Assembly: GCA_002021875.1 (NCBI GenBank)
Contig: CP018627.1
Location: forward strand, 1,426,001-1,490,000
Source: Streptomyces hygroscopicus
GTDB taxonomy: Bacteria; Actinomycetota; Actinomycetes; Streptomycetales; Streptomycetaceae
DNA: 64,000 nt
Direction of reading: 5' to 3'
Below, in pieces: positions 48,723 through 57,704 of this stretch. A model generated the notes under the pieces. That model searched no databases. It saw only the letters and a list, made by a program, of their open reading frames with translations, and was not told where the DNA came from. Made by a program: the position numbers and the translations under genes. How positions within the stretch are numbered: position 1 is the stretch's first letter; each line of letters starts with the position of its first letter.

Positions 48723-49772
48723 ATGGCCCCCACCCTGACCGACGTCGCCAAGGGCGCCAATGTCGCACTGTCCACGGCGTCCCGGGCATTCAGCGACCCC
48801 GGCCGACTCGGTCCCCAGACCTTGCGCAAGGTGCTGACCGTCGCGCAAGAGCTGGGATACGAACCGCCCGTGGCGCGTGCCACCGAGACCGCCACCGCGG
48901 CCGGAGCCGAGACCGCCACCGTCGCGCTCGTCGTCCCCGATATCGCCAACCCCGTCTTCGGGGCCTTCGTCAAGGCCGCACAGGGCGAGTGCCGGCACCG
49001 CAAGCAGACCGTCGTCCTCGCCGACACCGACCTCGACCCGGACCGTGAGCGCGAGGTCATCGCGCACCTGAAGGAACGGGCGGACGGCCTGGTCGTGTGC
49101 TCTCCCCGGCTCGAAGCGGACGATGTGCTCGACATCTGCGGCCACACCCCCGCCGTCCTGGTCAACCGCGAAACGGCCGGCACCGACTGTGTGATCGCCG
49201 ACGCCGCCCACGGGATGCGCCAGGCCGTGGAATACCTGGCCGCCCTCGGGCACCGGCGGATCGCCTACGTCCAAGGTATGCGGCGCTCCTGGTCCAACGC
49301 CCACCGCGTCGACCTCATCCGCACCGAGGCCGAACGAGCCGGGCTGGACCTGGAGTTGCTCGGATGGCAGTCCGAGACGGTGGCGGGCGGCACCGCCGCC
49401 GCCGCGAGCGTCATGGCCTCGGGCGCCTCCGCCGTCATCACCCACAACGACCTGATGGCGTTCGGCGTACTGACCGGCGCCCGGGCGCTGGGGCTGAGCG
49501 TGCCCGAGGACCTCAGCGTCATCGGAGTCGACGACATCCCCTTCACCGAGGTATCACAGCCGTCCCTGACGAGCATCTCCGTGCCGATGGCCCGCGCCGG
49601 GGCGCTCAGCCTGCAGATGCTGGGACAGGTCCTCGCGGGCGAACGGCAGATCCCCCGTACCCACCGGCTGCCCACCCAGCTCATCGTGCGCGACTCCACC
49701 GGCCCCGCCACCCGCGCCCCCCGGCACGAGCCCGCCACGCCCGCCATACCCGCCACGAAGGACGCCTCATGA
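48723..49772 (+). CDS. LacI-family transcriptional regulator
   Basis: 349 aa. N-terminal helix-turn-helix with hinge: TLTDVAKGANVALSTASRAF then SDPGRLGPQTLRKVLTVAQE. The periplasmic-binding-protein-like sensor follows (VALVVPDIANPVFGAFVKAA, VITHNDLMAFGVLTGARALG, SVIGVDDIPFTEVSQPSLTS). First gene of a five-gene sugar-acid operon; stop overlaps the next start (ATGA). The likely inducer is a uronate-pathway intermediate, by context. Confidence 0.93.
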   Translation: MAPTLTDVAKGANVALSTASRAFSDPGRLGPQTLRKVLTVAQELGYEPPVARATETATAAGAETATVALVVPDIANPVFGAFVKAAQGECRHRKQTVVLADTDLDPDREREVIAHLKERADGLVVCSPRLEADDVLDICGHTPAVLVNRETAGTDCVIADAAHGMRQAVEYLAALGHRRIAYVQGMRRSWSNAHRVDLIRTEAERAGLDLELLGWQSETVAGGTAAAASVMASGASAVITHNDLMAFGVLTGARALGLSVPEDLSVIGVDDIPFTEVSQPSLTSISVPMARAGALSLQMLGQVLAGERQIPRTHRLPTQLIVRDSTGPATRAPRHEPATPAIPATKDAS

Positions 49773-50770
49773 CCGCCGGCCCGCTGACCGTGGTGGTCGC
49801 CGACCCCAATCTCACCCCGCTGCGCGCCGAGTTCGAGGCCGCCCTCCCCCACGGCACGGTCGTCCACTGGCCCGACCCCCAGCACACCGAGGCGGTCGAA
49901 GCCGCCATGAAAAGCGCGGACGTCCTGGTGTCGGGCCGGTGCACCGCCACCATGGCCGCCGCCGCCACCCGGCTCCGGCTGGTCCATGCCGCCGGAGCCG
50001 GGACGGACAACATCGGTATCGCCGCGCTGCCGCCGGGCACCCAAGTGGCCAACACCTTCCACCACGAGAACGCCATCGCCGAATACGCGGTGTCCGCCAC
50101 GATCCTGATGCGCCGCGGCTTCCTGCGCCAGCACACCGCACTGCGCCGCGAGGCGCACTGGGACACCCCCGCCCATGACCCACGGGCCCCCTGGGCCGAG
50201 GACCTGACCGCCGCCACCGTCGGGTTCATCGGCTTCGGACACATCGGAGCCCGCTGCTGGCGGCTGTTCCAGGCGTTCGGCGCGCGGGGCATCGCCGTCA
50301 CCCGCGGCGGGAACGTGGACGCGGCCGCCCACGGACTGCTGTGGTCCGGGGCCGTCAAGGACCTCGGCAGCCTGCTGGAGAGCTCCGACGCCGTGGTGGT
50401 GTCCGTGCCGCTCACCGACGACACCACCGGGCTGATCGGTGCGGCCGAACTGTCCCGGATGCGCCCGGGCGCCGTCCTCGTCAACGTCGGCCGTGGCCCC
50501 GTCGTGGACGAGGACGCGCTCTACCAGGCGCTGAGCGACCGCACCATCGGCGGCGCCGCGATCGACGTCTGGTACCGGTACCCGGCCGACGGGCACACCG
50601 GCTCCCCCAGCAAGCACCCCTTCGACACGCTGGACAACGTCTTGATGACCCCTCACTCCTCGGGCCTCACCCGCCAGACCTTCGCCCACCGCACCGCCGA
50701 CATCACCGCCAACATCCGCCGGCTCGCCGCGGGCGAAGCGCTCCACAACGTGGTGGCGGTGGCCCCGTGA
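49769..50770 (+). CDS. D-isomer-specific 2-hydroxyacid dehydrogenase
   Basis: 333 aa. NAD(P)-binding motif [20 protein letters not shown] (about 150-170), catalytic arginine in [18 protein letters not shown], and the late His in [13 protein letters not shown] (with the acidic partner in GGAAIDVW). Substrate-side loop [19 protein letters not shown] is typical. It probably reduces or oxidises a 2-keto/2-hydroxy sugar acid of this operon. ATGA overlap before, GTGA overlap after. Confidence 0.9.
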   Translation: MTAGPLTVVVADPNLTPLRAEFEAALPHGTVVHWPDPQHTEAVEAAMKSADVLVSGRCTATMAAAATRLRLVHAAGAGTDNIGIAALPPGTQVANTFHHENAIAEYAVSATILMRRGFLRQHTALRREAHWDTPAHDPRAPWAEDLTAATVGFIGFGHIGARCWRLFQAFGARGIAVTRGGNVDAAAHGLLWSGAVKDLGSLLESSDAVVVSVPLTDDTTGLIGAAELSRMRPGAVLVNVGRGPVVDEDALYQALSDRTIGGAAIDVWYRYPADGHTGSPSKHPFDTLDNVLMTPHSSGLTRQTFAHRTADITANIRRLAAGEALHNVVAVAP

Positions 50771-51987
50771 AGACCGACACCATCACCGCCGTCGATGTGC
50801 TGGTCACCAGCCCCGGACGCAACTTCGTCCTCCTGAAGATCACCACCGCGGACGGGGTCACCGGCTGGGGCGACGCCACCCTCAACGGGCGCGAACTCGC
50901 CGTCGCCTCCTATCTGCGCGACCACCTCGCCCCCCTCCTCATCGGCCGCGACCCCGCCCGGATCGAGGACACCTGGCAGTACCTCTACCGAGGCGCCTAC
51001 TGGCGGCGCGGGCCGGTGACCATGACCGCCATCGGCGCGGTGGACATCGCGCTGTGGGACATCAAGGGCCGGACCACCGGACAGCCCGTCTACCAGCTGC
51101 TCGGCGGCGCGGTCCGTGACCGGATCCTCACCTACACCCACGCCACCGGCTGGGACCTCCCCCAGCTGCTGGACTCCATCGAGGAGCGCCGGGACCGCGG
51201 CTTCCGCGCCGTACGGGCCCAAAGCGGCGTCCCCGGACTGGAGATGGTCTACGGGGTCAGCCGAAGCGGCACCGGATACGAACCGGCCGGCCGGGGCGCC
51301 GCCCCCGTCGAAGAGACCTGGGACACCGACGCCTACCTCTGCCACGCCCCCCGCGTCCTCACACAGGTCCGCGAACACGTCGGCCCCGAGCTGAAACTGC
51401 TCCACGACGCGCACCACCGGCTCACCCCCGGCCAGGCCGCCCGGCTCGGCCGAGCCCTGGAACCGGTCGACCTCTTCTGGCTGGAGGACGTCACCCCCGC
51501 CGAGAACCAGGAGGTGCTGCGGCACGTCCGGCACCACACCACCGTCCCGCTGGCGATCGGCGAGGTGTTCAACACCGTCTGGGAGTGCCAGACGCTGATC
51601 ACCGAGCAGCTGATCGACTTCATCCGGACCTGTGTGAGCCACGCGGGCGGCATCAGCCATCTGCGGCGCATCGCCACCCTCGCCGACCTCTGGCAGGTGC
51701 GGCTCGGACCGCACGGCCCCTCGGACATCTCACCCGTCGCCCTGGGCGCCTCACTCCACCTGGGCCTGGCCACCCCCAACTTCGCCATCCAGGAGTACAT
51801 GGGCTACGAACCCCTGGTCCACGAGGTGTTCCGGCACGCCTGGTCCTACGCCGACGGACACCTCCACCCCGGCGACACACCCGGCATCGGCGTCGAGATC
51901 GACGAGGAACTCGCCGCCCGCCACCCCTACGAACCCGCCTATCTGCCGGTCGCGCGACGGCTCGACGGCTCGATGACGGACTGGTGA
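50767..51987 (+). CDS. manD: D-mannonate dehydratase, enolase superfamily (ManD)
   Basis: 406 aa; ManD-type enolase-superfamily enzyme that dehydrates D-mannonate (some members D-gluconate) to 2-keto-3-deoxygluconate. Diagnostic segments: [31 protein letters not shown], metal ligands in [24 protein letters not shown] and [14 protein letters not shown], then C-terminal [20 protein letters not shown], which is characteristic of ManD rather than other subgroups. GTG at 50767 overlaps the previous stop. With the next gene it gives fructuronate to KDG. Confidence 0.9.
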   Translation: MKTDTITAVDVLVTSPGRNFVLLKITTADGVTGWGDATLNGRELAVASYLRDHLAPLLIGRDPARIEDTWQYLYRGAYWRRGPVTMTAIGAVDIALWDIKGRTTGQPVYQLLGGAVRDRILTYTHATGWDLPQLLDSIEERRDRGFRAVRAQSGVPGLEMVYGVSRSGTGYEPAGRGAAPVEETWDTDAYLCHAPRVLTQVREHVGPELKLLHDAHHRLTPGQAARLGRALEPVDLFWLEDVTPAENQEVLRHVRHHTTVPLAIGEVFNTVWECQTLITEQLIDFIRTCVSHAGGISHLRRIATLADLWQVRLGPHGPSDISPVALGASLHLGLATPNFAIQEYMGYEPLVHEVFRHAWSYADGHLHPGDTPGIGVEIDEELAARHPYEPAYLPVARRLDGSMTDW

Positions 51988-53510
51988 CACCGATGCCGCA
52001 CAGCCTCCCCCGCCTCCGCCGCGCCACCGCCCCCGCAGCCGCCCTCACCCTCCCGCACCCGCCCGCCGAGACCGGCATCGTGCACCTGGGCCTCGGCAAC
52101 TTCCACCGCGCCCACCAGGCCGTCCACACCGCGGCGGCACTGCGCCACACCGACGGCCCCTGGGGCATCCTCGGTGTCGCCAGCCGCTCCGCCACCGTGG
52201 TGCGGGCGATGCGCGACCAGGACATGGCCTACGCGGTCGTGGAGATCTCCCCCGACGACACCCGCGTCACCGTCCCCGCCGTGCACACCGGCGCCCTGGT
52301 GGCCGCCGAACAGCCCGACGACGTCCTCGACGCCCTCGCGGCACCCGCCACGGCCGTCATCACCCTGACCGTCACCGAACACGGCTACACCTTCTCCCCG
52401 CGCACCGGCGGCCTCGACCTCGACGCGCCCGCCGTCCAGGCCGACCTGCGGGGCGACGCGCCACCACGGACCACCATCGGACAGCTCGTCCGTGGCCTGC
52501 AGCGCCGCAGGCTGTCCCACGCCCGGCCCGTCACCGTGCTCAGCTGCGACAACCTCGTCGGCAACGGAACACAGACCAGGCGGCTGGTCCACGAGTTCAC
52601 CCAGGCCCTACCGGCGGCCGAACGCGACGACCTCGCGCCCTGGCTGCAGTCCGCGGTGACCTTCCCCAACTCCATGGTCGACCGGATCGTCCCCGCCACC
52701 ACCGACGCCTACCGCGAGGCGGTCGCCGCCCACCTCGGCGTACGGGACACCGTCCCGGTACCGGCCGAACCCTTCAGCATGTGGGTGATGGAGGACCGCT
52801 TCGCCGCCGGGCGCCCGCGCTGGGAGACGGGCGGGGCGCTCTTCACCGACGACGTCGAACCCTACGAACTGCTGAAGCTGCGCCTGCTCAACGGCACCCA
52901 CTCCCTCATCGCCTACCTCGGCGCGCTGGACGGACGGGAGACCATCCCGGACGCGACCGCACAGCCGTTCATCGCCGAAGCCGCCCGCGCGGTGCTCCAC
53001 GACGAGTATCTGCCGACCCTCACCGTGCCCGCCGACATCGACCTCGACCACTACACAGGGCAGCTCTTCGACCGCTGGGCCAACACCGCCCTGGGCCACC
53101 GCACCCGGCAGGTCGGCTCGGACGGCTCGGTCAAACTGCGCCAACGGGTCCCCGAACCCGCCCTGTTCCACCTGCGAGCCGGCCGCATGCCCCACCACCT
53201 GGCTCTCACCCTCGCCGCCTATCTGTGCTGCGTGGCACCGCGCCCCGGCTTCTCCCCCGGTCCCCACGCCACCGCGATGGCGGACCCCGCCCGTGAAACC
53301 CTCGCCACCATCACCGGCCGCGGCGCCACCTCATCCGGGCCGTCCTTCGTCGAGGCCGTCCTGGACAGCGGGCTGCTCGGCGACGGACTGACGGACCACC
53401 CGGACTTCACCACCCGGGTCTCCGAGCTGATCGACCTCATCGTCCGCCACGGGCCGGCCGCCGCGGCCGCCGACGCCGCCGGGGCCCTCCAGGCCCCCGC
53501 ACACCGCTGA
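51984..53510 (+). CDS. uxuB: Mannitol dehydrogenase-family oxidoreductase, probable fructuronate reductase
   Basis: 508 aa; long-chain polyol dehydrogenase. N-terminal NAD site [40 protein letters not shown] and [20 protein letters not shown] follow. The catalytic lysine lies in [20 protein letters not shown]. Beside ManD the likeliest reaction is D-fructuronate/D-mannonate interconversion, but D-mannitol or arabinitol is possible. GTG at 51984 overlaps the manD stop (GTGA); an ATG three codons later is the alternative. Confidence 0.85.
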   Translation: MTPMPHSLPRLRRATAPAAALTLPHPPAETGIVHLGLGNFHRAHQAVHTAAALRHTDGPWGILGVASRSATVVRAMRDQDMAYAVVEISPDDTRVTVPAVHTGALVAAEQPDDVLDALAAPATAVITLTVTEHGYTFSPRTGGLDLDAPAVQADLRGDAPPRTTIGQLVRGLQRRRLSHARPVTVLSCDNLVGNGTQTRRLVHEFTQALPAAERDDLAPWLQSAVTFPNSMVDRIVPATTDAYREAVAAHLGVRDTVPVPAEPFSMWVMEDRFAAGRPRWETGGALFTDDVEPYELLKLRLLNGTHSLIAYLGALDGRETIPDATAQPFIAEAARAVLHDEYLPTLTVPADIDLDHYTGQLFDRWANTALGHRTRQVGSDGSVKLRQRVPEPALFHLRAGRMPHHLALTLAAYLCCVAPRPGFSPGPHATAMADPARETLATITGRGATSSGPSFVEAVLDSGLLGDGLTDHPDFTTRVSELIDLIVRHGPAAAAADAAGALQAPAHR

Positions 53511-53656
53511 CCCTCCACGGCCACCGCCCGTACGCCCCTGCCCCCGTCCCCTTCTCCCCCGCTCCCCCGTCCCCTTTCTCTCCGTTCCCCGTCCCGTTTC
53601 TCCCCATTCCCCTCCACCCGCTCTCCCCTCCCCCGCTCCGCTGCATCGATCCGTTC
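53511..53656 (+). promoter_or_regulatory. Polypyrimidine, G-poor spacer, possible Rho-utilisation tract
   Basis: Between the reductase and the permease, about 53540-53640 is nearly all C and T on the coding strand, with repeats of CCGTCCCCTTTCTC type and hardly any G. Unstructured C-rich, G-poor RNA is what Rho binds, so this may be a point of regulated termination ahead of the permease. AAGGAGG at 53657-53663 is the permease ribosome site. No promoter recognised. Confidence 0.4.
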
Positions 53657-53671
53657 AAGGAGGCATGGATC

Positions 53672-55048
53672 ATGGACAGCAATTCCACCCCCGCCACGGC
53701 GCGTCCCCCGTCGCCGGCCACCACCCCCGCCGAGCCACCCGCCGACCCCGGCGCGGTGCGCCGCGCCGCCTGGGCCGGTCTCATCGGCACCGCGCTCGAG
53801 CAGTACGACTTCGTCATCTACGGCACCGCCTCGGCACTGATCTTCAGCGATCTGTTCTTCCCCAACGCCTCACCGTCCGTGGGCATCCTGGCCAGCTTCA
53901 GCACCTACGCGGTGGGCTTCGCCGCCCGCCCGCTCGGCGGACTCTTCTTCTCCCGCTACGGCGACCGCCTGGGCCGCAAGTGGGTGCTGGTCGCGACCCT
54001 GCTCCTGATGGGCGGCTCCACCCTCGCCATCGGACTGCTGCCGACCTACAACGAGGTGGGCGTGCTCGCCCCGATCCTGCTGCTGATCTGCCGTATGGGG
54101 CAGGGCTTCGGGGCCGGGGCCGAGCAGTCCGGCGGCGCCACCCTGCTCACCGAGACGGCCGCCACCGGACGCCGCGGCAGACTGTCCTCCCTCGTCATGA
54201 CCGGCGCGGCACTGGGCACCGCTCTGGGCGCGGTGGCCTGGATCCTCGCCCAACGCCTGCCCGAGGACGCCCTGATGAGCTGGGGCTGGCGACTGATCTT
54301 CGGCAGCAGCCTCTTCGTGACCGTGATCGCCATGGTCCTGCGCCGCAAGCTGCACGAGAGCCCGGTCTTCACCGAGCTCAAGGAACAGCGGGAGCGACCC
54401 GCCTCACCGGTGAAGGAGGTCTTCCAGCACGGCCGGAAGCCCATGCTCCTGGTGCTGTTCATGAACTTCGGCATCAGCACCCAGTCCTACACCTACCAGG
54501 TCTTCATGGCCTCCTATCTGGTGTCCAGCGTCGGCGTCGACAAGGACTTCGTCCCGCAGGTGCTGCTGATCGGGGCCGTGTGCGGCGGTCTCGCGGCCAT
54601 CTGCTTCGGCACCCTCTCCGACCGCCTCGGGCGGCGCCCGGTGTACTCCACGATCGCGGGCGCGCTGGTGCTGCTGCCGGCCCCGACCTTCATCGCGCTG
54701 AACACCGGATCCCATGTGGCGATCACCGTGGCCATCGTCGTCGGCTTCGTCCTGGCCTGCCATGGCTCGGTCGGCGTCCAGATGAGCTACTTCCCCGAGC
54801 TGTTCGGCAAGCGCTACCGCTACGCGGGCGTCACCCTGGGCCGGGAGTTCTCCTCGGTGATCGGAGGCGGGGTCGCGCCACTGGTCTGCAGTGCGCTCGT
54901 CACCGCGTTCTCCGGCTCCTGGATACCGGTCGCCGTCTATATGACGGTGGTCACGGCGGTCAGCCTCGTCGCCACCCGGCTGGCCCCGGAGACCCTCGAC
55001 CGCGATCTGAACACCGCGGCCGACAGCACCGCGCCGGTGAACCGGTGA
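53672..55048 (+). CDS. MFS metabolite:H+ symporter (MHS family), probable sugar-acid uptake permease
   Basis: 458 aa, 12 helices. MHS hallmarks: LIGTALEQYDFVIYGTASAL (TM1), ARPLGGLFFSRYGDRLGRKW (loop 2-3 GDRLGRK), RMGQGFGAGAEQSGGATLLT (TM4-5), and the long cytoplasmic loop LRRKLHESPVFTELKEQRER. These transporters import carboxylates such as shikimate, citrate or sugar acids. AAGGAGG 8 nt before the ATG at 53672. Last gene of the LacI-led operon, hence the likely importer of the uronate/aldonate it catabolises. The gene end lies in an 8-bp triplet repeat. Confidence 0.9.
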   Translation: MDSNSTPATARPPSPATTPAEPPADPGAVRRAAWAGLIGTALEQYDFVIYGTASALIFSDLFFPNASPSVGILASFSTYAVGFAARPLGGLFFSRYGDRLGRKWVLVATLLLMGGSTLAIGLLPTYNEVGVLAPILLLICRMGQGFGAGAEQSGGATLLTETAATGRRGRLSSLVMTGAALGTALGAVAWILAQRLPEDALMSWGWRLIFGSSLFVTVIAMVLRRKLHESPVFTELKEQRERPASPVKEVFQHGRKPMLLVLFMNFGISTQSYTYQVFMASYLVSSVGVDKDFVPQVLLIGAVCGGLAAICFGTLSDRLGRRPVYSTIAGALVLLPAPTFIALNTGSHVAITVAIVVGFVLACHGSVGVQMSYFPELFGKRYRYAGVTLGREFSSVIGGGVAPLVCSALVTAFSGSWIPVAVYMTVVTAVSLVATRLAPETLDRDLNTAADSTAPVNR

Positions 55049-55057
55049 ACCGGTGAA
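55034..55057 (+). repeat. 8-bp tandem repeat (three copies) across the permease stop
   Basis: CCGGTGAA three times in a row; because 8 is not a multiple of 3 each copy is in a different frame and the second supplies the TGA stop. Confidence 0.85.
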
Positions 55058-55068
55058 CCGGTGAGGTC

Positions 55069-55311
55069 CTAACGCGACCCGTAAGGCAGCAGCGCCATCT
55101 CACGCGCGTTCTTGATGGCGCGGGCCAGTTGGCGCTGCTGCCGCGCGCTCACCCGGGTCACCCGGCGGCTGCGTATCTTGCCGCGGTCGGAGATGAACTT
55201 CCGCAGCAGCTCGGTGTCCTTGTAGTCGATATAGGTGATCCCCGCCTTGTCCAGCGGGTTCACGCGGTTGCGCCGGGCGTCCCGGCGGGTGGGGTCGAGG
55301 CGTCGGGCCAT
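55069..55311 (-). CDS. rpsR: Ribosomal protein bS18, zinc-independent paralogue
   Basis: 80 aa (81 if the ATG at 55314 is used). [20 protein letters not shown] and [36 protein letters not shown] are the bS18 core. No cysteine, i.e. the zinc-free (C-minus) form. AAGGA lies 7 nt before the ATG at 55311. It is the last gene of a minus-strand group L33-L31-CobW-like-S18 that Streptomyces expresses under zinc limitation. Confidence 0.95.
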   Translation of the reverse strand: MARRLDPTRRDARRNRVNPLDKAGITYIDYKDTELLRKFISDRGKIRSRRVTRVSARQQRQLARAIKNAREMALLPYGSR

Positions 55312-55356
55312 CATCGGGTCCTTGTCTGTGTGGTGCGTGCGGTGTCCGTGCTCCGG

Positions 55357-56523
55357 TCAGGACACCTGGTCGAGCAGTTCGTCGAAGGCGTGCGGCAGCC
55401 GACGCCAGGCGTCCGGCCCGGACGCGTACTCGGAGTCGGTCAGCAGACACGAGTCGAGCAGGGCCAGCAGCCCGTCACGGTCGAGACCGGGCGAGGTGAA
55501 GGTGAGGTGCTGACAGCGGTCGCCGTGGTCGGAATGCCAGTCGAGCGCGGCGGCCACCCGCCGTTCGGCCGGGACCATCTCCCAGGCGGCGTCCGGCAGC
55601 GCGGCCAGCCACGGCCCGGCCGACTCCACACACAGCGCCCCGCCCGCCGCGTCCCACGACAGCAGGGTGTCGCCCCGGTCCGCCAGCCAGAACCGGCCCC
55701 GGCTGCGGGCCGCGGCGCAGGTCAGGTCCTCCAGCGCGGCGTAGAGCCGCCCCGGGTGGAAGGGCCGCTCGCGCCGCCAGACGAGGGTGGCCACCCCGTG
55801 GTCGTCGCCCTCCTGCGGCAGCAGCGCGCACGCCGGATGCTGCCGGGCGGCCGCCGCCGCGATGTCGAAGCCCTGGAGAAGGGCGGGCCCCAGAGCCCCC
55901 TCGCCGAGCCGCTTCTGCCGTGCGCCCGGGGTGAGGTGGGTGAGCAGGGCCAGGTCGCCGTCGTCCGCGGACTCCTCGGACGTCTCGTCCTCGGCGACGG
56001 CGATCACGGTGGGGTACTCCAGCTGCCGGGCGAAGGTGTCCGCGATGGTGCGCTGGTCGGTCGGGGCGGCGGCGAGACCGGCCTCGGCGAGGTCGTCGCC
56101 ATTGGCGAGGTACGGCACCATCAGGGCCGGGTCGACCGCGGTGGCCACCCCGGTCAGCTCCAGCGGCGCGCCCTCGGCCGCGATGACGGCGGCCATGGCC
56201 TGGGGCTCGACCGACTCCCACAGTTCCACGACGGCGAGCCGGTGCCCGCCGCCCGTTGCCAGGCGCAGCAGTTCGGGGACCATGTCCTCGCGCAGCGCAC
56301 AGCACGCGCAGTCGTTCACCAGCGGCGCCTCGCCACTGCCCAGCAGGCCCGAGGCATCGCGCACGGTGCGGCGCACGGCGCGGTCGGTGGCGGCGGACAG
56401 GTCGTGGTGCAGCGCCACCGAGCCGGGCACCGTGCGCAGGATCTCCTCGACGGCGGCGCGGCGGGCGTCGGCGTGCAGTCCGCCCACGACCGCGACGGCC
56501 AGCCGGTTCTCGTCCGCGATCAC
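55357..56523 (-). CDS. CobW/COG0523-family protein with degenerate P-loop
   Basis: 388 aa. CobW features are present: the metal-binding CxCC motif in [20 protein letters not shown] (about 96-108), [20 protein letters not shown], and a CobW C-terminal domain with [12 protein letters not shown] and [20 protein letters not shown]. However, the N-terminus reads [20 protein letters not shown] where the GTPase P-loop (G-x4-GK-S/T) should be; the lysine and threonine are missing, so GTP hydrolysis is doubtful. GTG start overlaps the L31 stop (GTGA, 56520-56523) with GGAGG before it. Context suggests a zinc chaperone or insertase made when zinc is scarce. Confidence 0.88.
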   Translation of the reverse strand: MIADENRLAVAVVGGLHADARRAAVEEILRTVPGSVALHHDLSAATDRAVRRTVRDASGLLGSGEAPLVNDCACCALREDMVPELLRLATGGGHRLAVVELWESVEPQAMAAVIAAEGAPLELTGVATAVDPALMVPYLANGDDLAEAGLAAAPTDQRTIADTFARQLEYPTVIAVAEDETSEESADDGDLALLTHLTPGARQKRLGEGALGPALLQGFDIAAAAARQHPACALLPQEGDDHGVATLVWRRERPFHPGRLYAALEDLTCAAARSRGRFWLADRGDTLLSWDAAGGALCVESAGPWLAALPDAAWEMVPAERRVAAALDWHSDHGDRCQHLTFTSPGLDRDGLLALLDSCLLTDSEYASGPDAWRRLPHAFDELLDQVS

Positions 56524-56777
56524 CGGCCCCTCCGCCCGCGTCCGTAGCGCCGCTCGAACCGCTCGACACGGCCCGCGGTGTCCACGACGCGCTGGTTGCC
56601 GGTGTAGAAGGGGTGGCTCGCCGAGGAGATCTCGACATCGATGACCGGGTAGGTGTTGCCGTCCTGCCACTCCACGGTCTTGTCGCTGGTGGCGGTGGAG
56701 CGGGTGAGGAAGGCGAAGTCGGCGGACCGGTCGCGGAAGACGACGGGCCGGTACGCGGGGTGGATGCCGGGCTTCAT
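56520..56777 (-). CDS. rpmE2: Ribosomal protein bL31, type B (zinc-free)
   Basis: 85 aa. [20 protein letters not shown] and the final [20 protein letters not shown] are unmistakable. Type B: no CxxC zinc motif. It replaces the zinc-binding L31 in the ribosome, freeing zinc. Five nt behind the L33 stop; its stop is coupled to the CobW-like gene. Confidence 0.97.
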   Translation of the reverse strand: MKPGIHPAYRPVVFRDRSADFAFLTRSTATSDKTVEWQDGNTYPVIDVEISSASHPFYTGNQRVVDTAGRVERFERRYGRGRRGR

Positions 56778-56782
56778 GGCGG

Positions 56783-56947
56783 TCAGCGCTCCTCACGGAA
56801 GTCGACGTGGCGGCCGGCGACCGGGTCGTACTTGCGGAGGGTCATCCGGTCGGGGTCGTTCCGCCGGTTCTTGCGGGTCACATACGTGTAGCCGGTGCCC
56901 GCGGTGGACCTCAGCTTGATGATCGGGCGTAGTTCATTGCGTGCCAT
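56783..56947 (-). CDS. rpmG: Ribosomal protein bL33, zinc-free
   Basis: 54 aa: [20 protein letters not shown] then [20 protein letters not shown] and [14 protein letters not shown]. No cysteines, so the C-minus paralogue. The start codon (56945-56947) has no ribosome site, but TATGCT lies 7 nt upstream on the minus strand, consistent with a leaderless transcript beginning at the ATG. First gene of the minus-strand half of the zinc-starvation cluster. Confidence 0.95.
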   Translation of the reverse strand: MARNELRPIIKLRSTAGTGYTYVTRKNRRNDPDRMTLRKYDPVAGRHVDFREER

Positions 56948-56968
56948 GAGCCACAGCATACACGATAG

Positions 56969-56983
56969 TGGTTTTCATTTTCA
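56969..56983. promoter_or_regulatory. Zur-box-like operator between rpmG and rpmB
   Basis: TGGTTTTCATTTTCA matches the palindromic actinobacterial Zur box (TGAAAAT-like half sites around a central base) well in its right half and partly in the left. It lies between divergent zinc-free ribosomal genes and overlaps the presumed -35 of the rpmG promoter (minus strand, TGAAAA then 17 nt to TATGCT). Zinc-loaded Zur bound here would silence both directions. Confidence 0.7.
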
Positions 56984-57036
56984 TCTAGCTGCTACGCTGC
57001 CGCGACATCCACACCACACCACCGAACGGAGGAACC

Positions 57037-57273
57037 ATGTCCGCCCACTGCCAACTCACCGGCCGGCAGCCCGGCTTCGGCCACCACATCTCCCACTCCC
57101 ACCGCCGCACCAAGCGCCGGTTCGACCCCAACATCCAGCACAAGCGCTACTGGCTGCCGAGCGAGGGCCGCCACATCCGGCTCACCCTCAGCGCCAAGGC
57201 CATCAGGACCGTCGACGTGATCGGCATCGAAGCGGCGGTGGCCCGTATCCGCGCCCGGGGAGGGAAGGTCTGA
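57037..57273 (+). CDS. rpmB: Ribosomal protein bL28, zinc-free paralogue
   Basis: 78 aa. [40 protein letters not shown] and the end [20 protein letters not shown] are bL28. Only one cysteine, without the CxxC pair. GGAGGA precedes the ATG. Divergent from the rpmG group; its stop and the start of rpsN overlap as TGATG. Confidence 0.97.
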   Translation: MSAHCQLTGRQPGFGHHISHSHRRTKRRFDPNIQHKRYWLPSEGRHIRLTLSAKAIRTVDVIGIEAAVARIRARGGKV

Positions 57274-57578
57274 TGGCGAAGAAGAGCAAGATCGCAAAGA
57301 ATGAGCGGCGGCGCGTGATCGTGGCGCGTTACGCCAAGCGCCGCGCCGAGCTGAAGGCGCTCATCGCCGACCCCCGCGCCTCGGAGCAGGAACGACTCGA
57401 CGCCCAGCGGGAACTGCGCCGCCAGCCCCGCGACGCCAGCGCCACCCGCGTACGGAACCGCGACTCCATCGACGGCCGCCCCCGCGGTCACCTGCGCGCC
57501 TTCGGCCTCTCTCGCATCCGGCTGCGCGAAATGGCACACGCGGGCGAACTCCCGGGGGTGACCAAGAGCAGCTGGTGA
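57273..57578 (+). CDS. rpsN: Ribosomal protein uS14, long zinc-free form
   Basis: 101 aa; the long C-minus uS14. [20 protein letters not shown], then [20 protein letters not shown] and [11 protein letters not shown] are typical. No cysteines, unlike the essential short zinc-binding uS14 elsewhere in the genome. Coupled to bL28. Confidence 0.97.
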   Translation: MAKKSKIAKNERRRVIVARYAKRRAELKALIADPRASEQERLDAQRELRRQPRDASATRVRNRDSIDGRPRGHLRAFGLSRIRLREMAHAGELPGVTKSSW

Positions 57579-57659
57579 TGCCCGACCGTTCCGGCCCACA
57601 CCGCCGAGGTGGCCGCTTGGCACACTATTAATCCTGTGCCGACGCCGACGGTCCGCCCA

Positions 57660-57692
57660 TCGGCGCCGACGGCTCTCGCCCGCCGGCGCCGA
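57660..57692. terminator. Possible bidirectional terminator
   Basis: Inverted repeat TCGGCGCCG (57660-57668) and CGGCGCCGA (57684-57692), loop 15 nt, in the 126-bp spacer between convergent rpsN and the enoyl-CoA hydratase-family gene. Confidence 0.4.
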
Positions 57693-57704
57693 CAGGGCGT
57701 CCCG

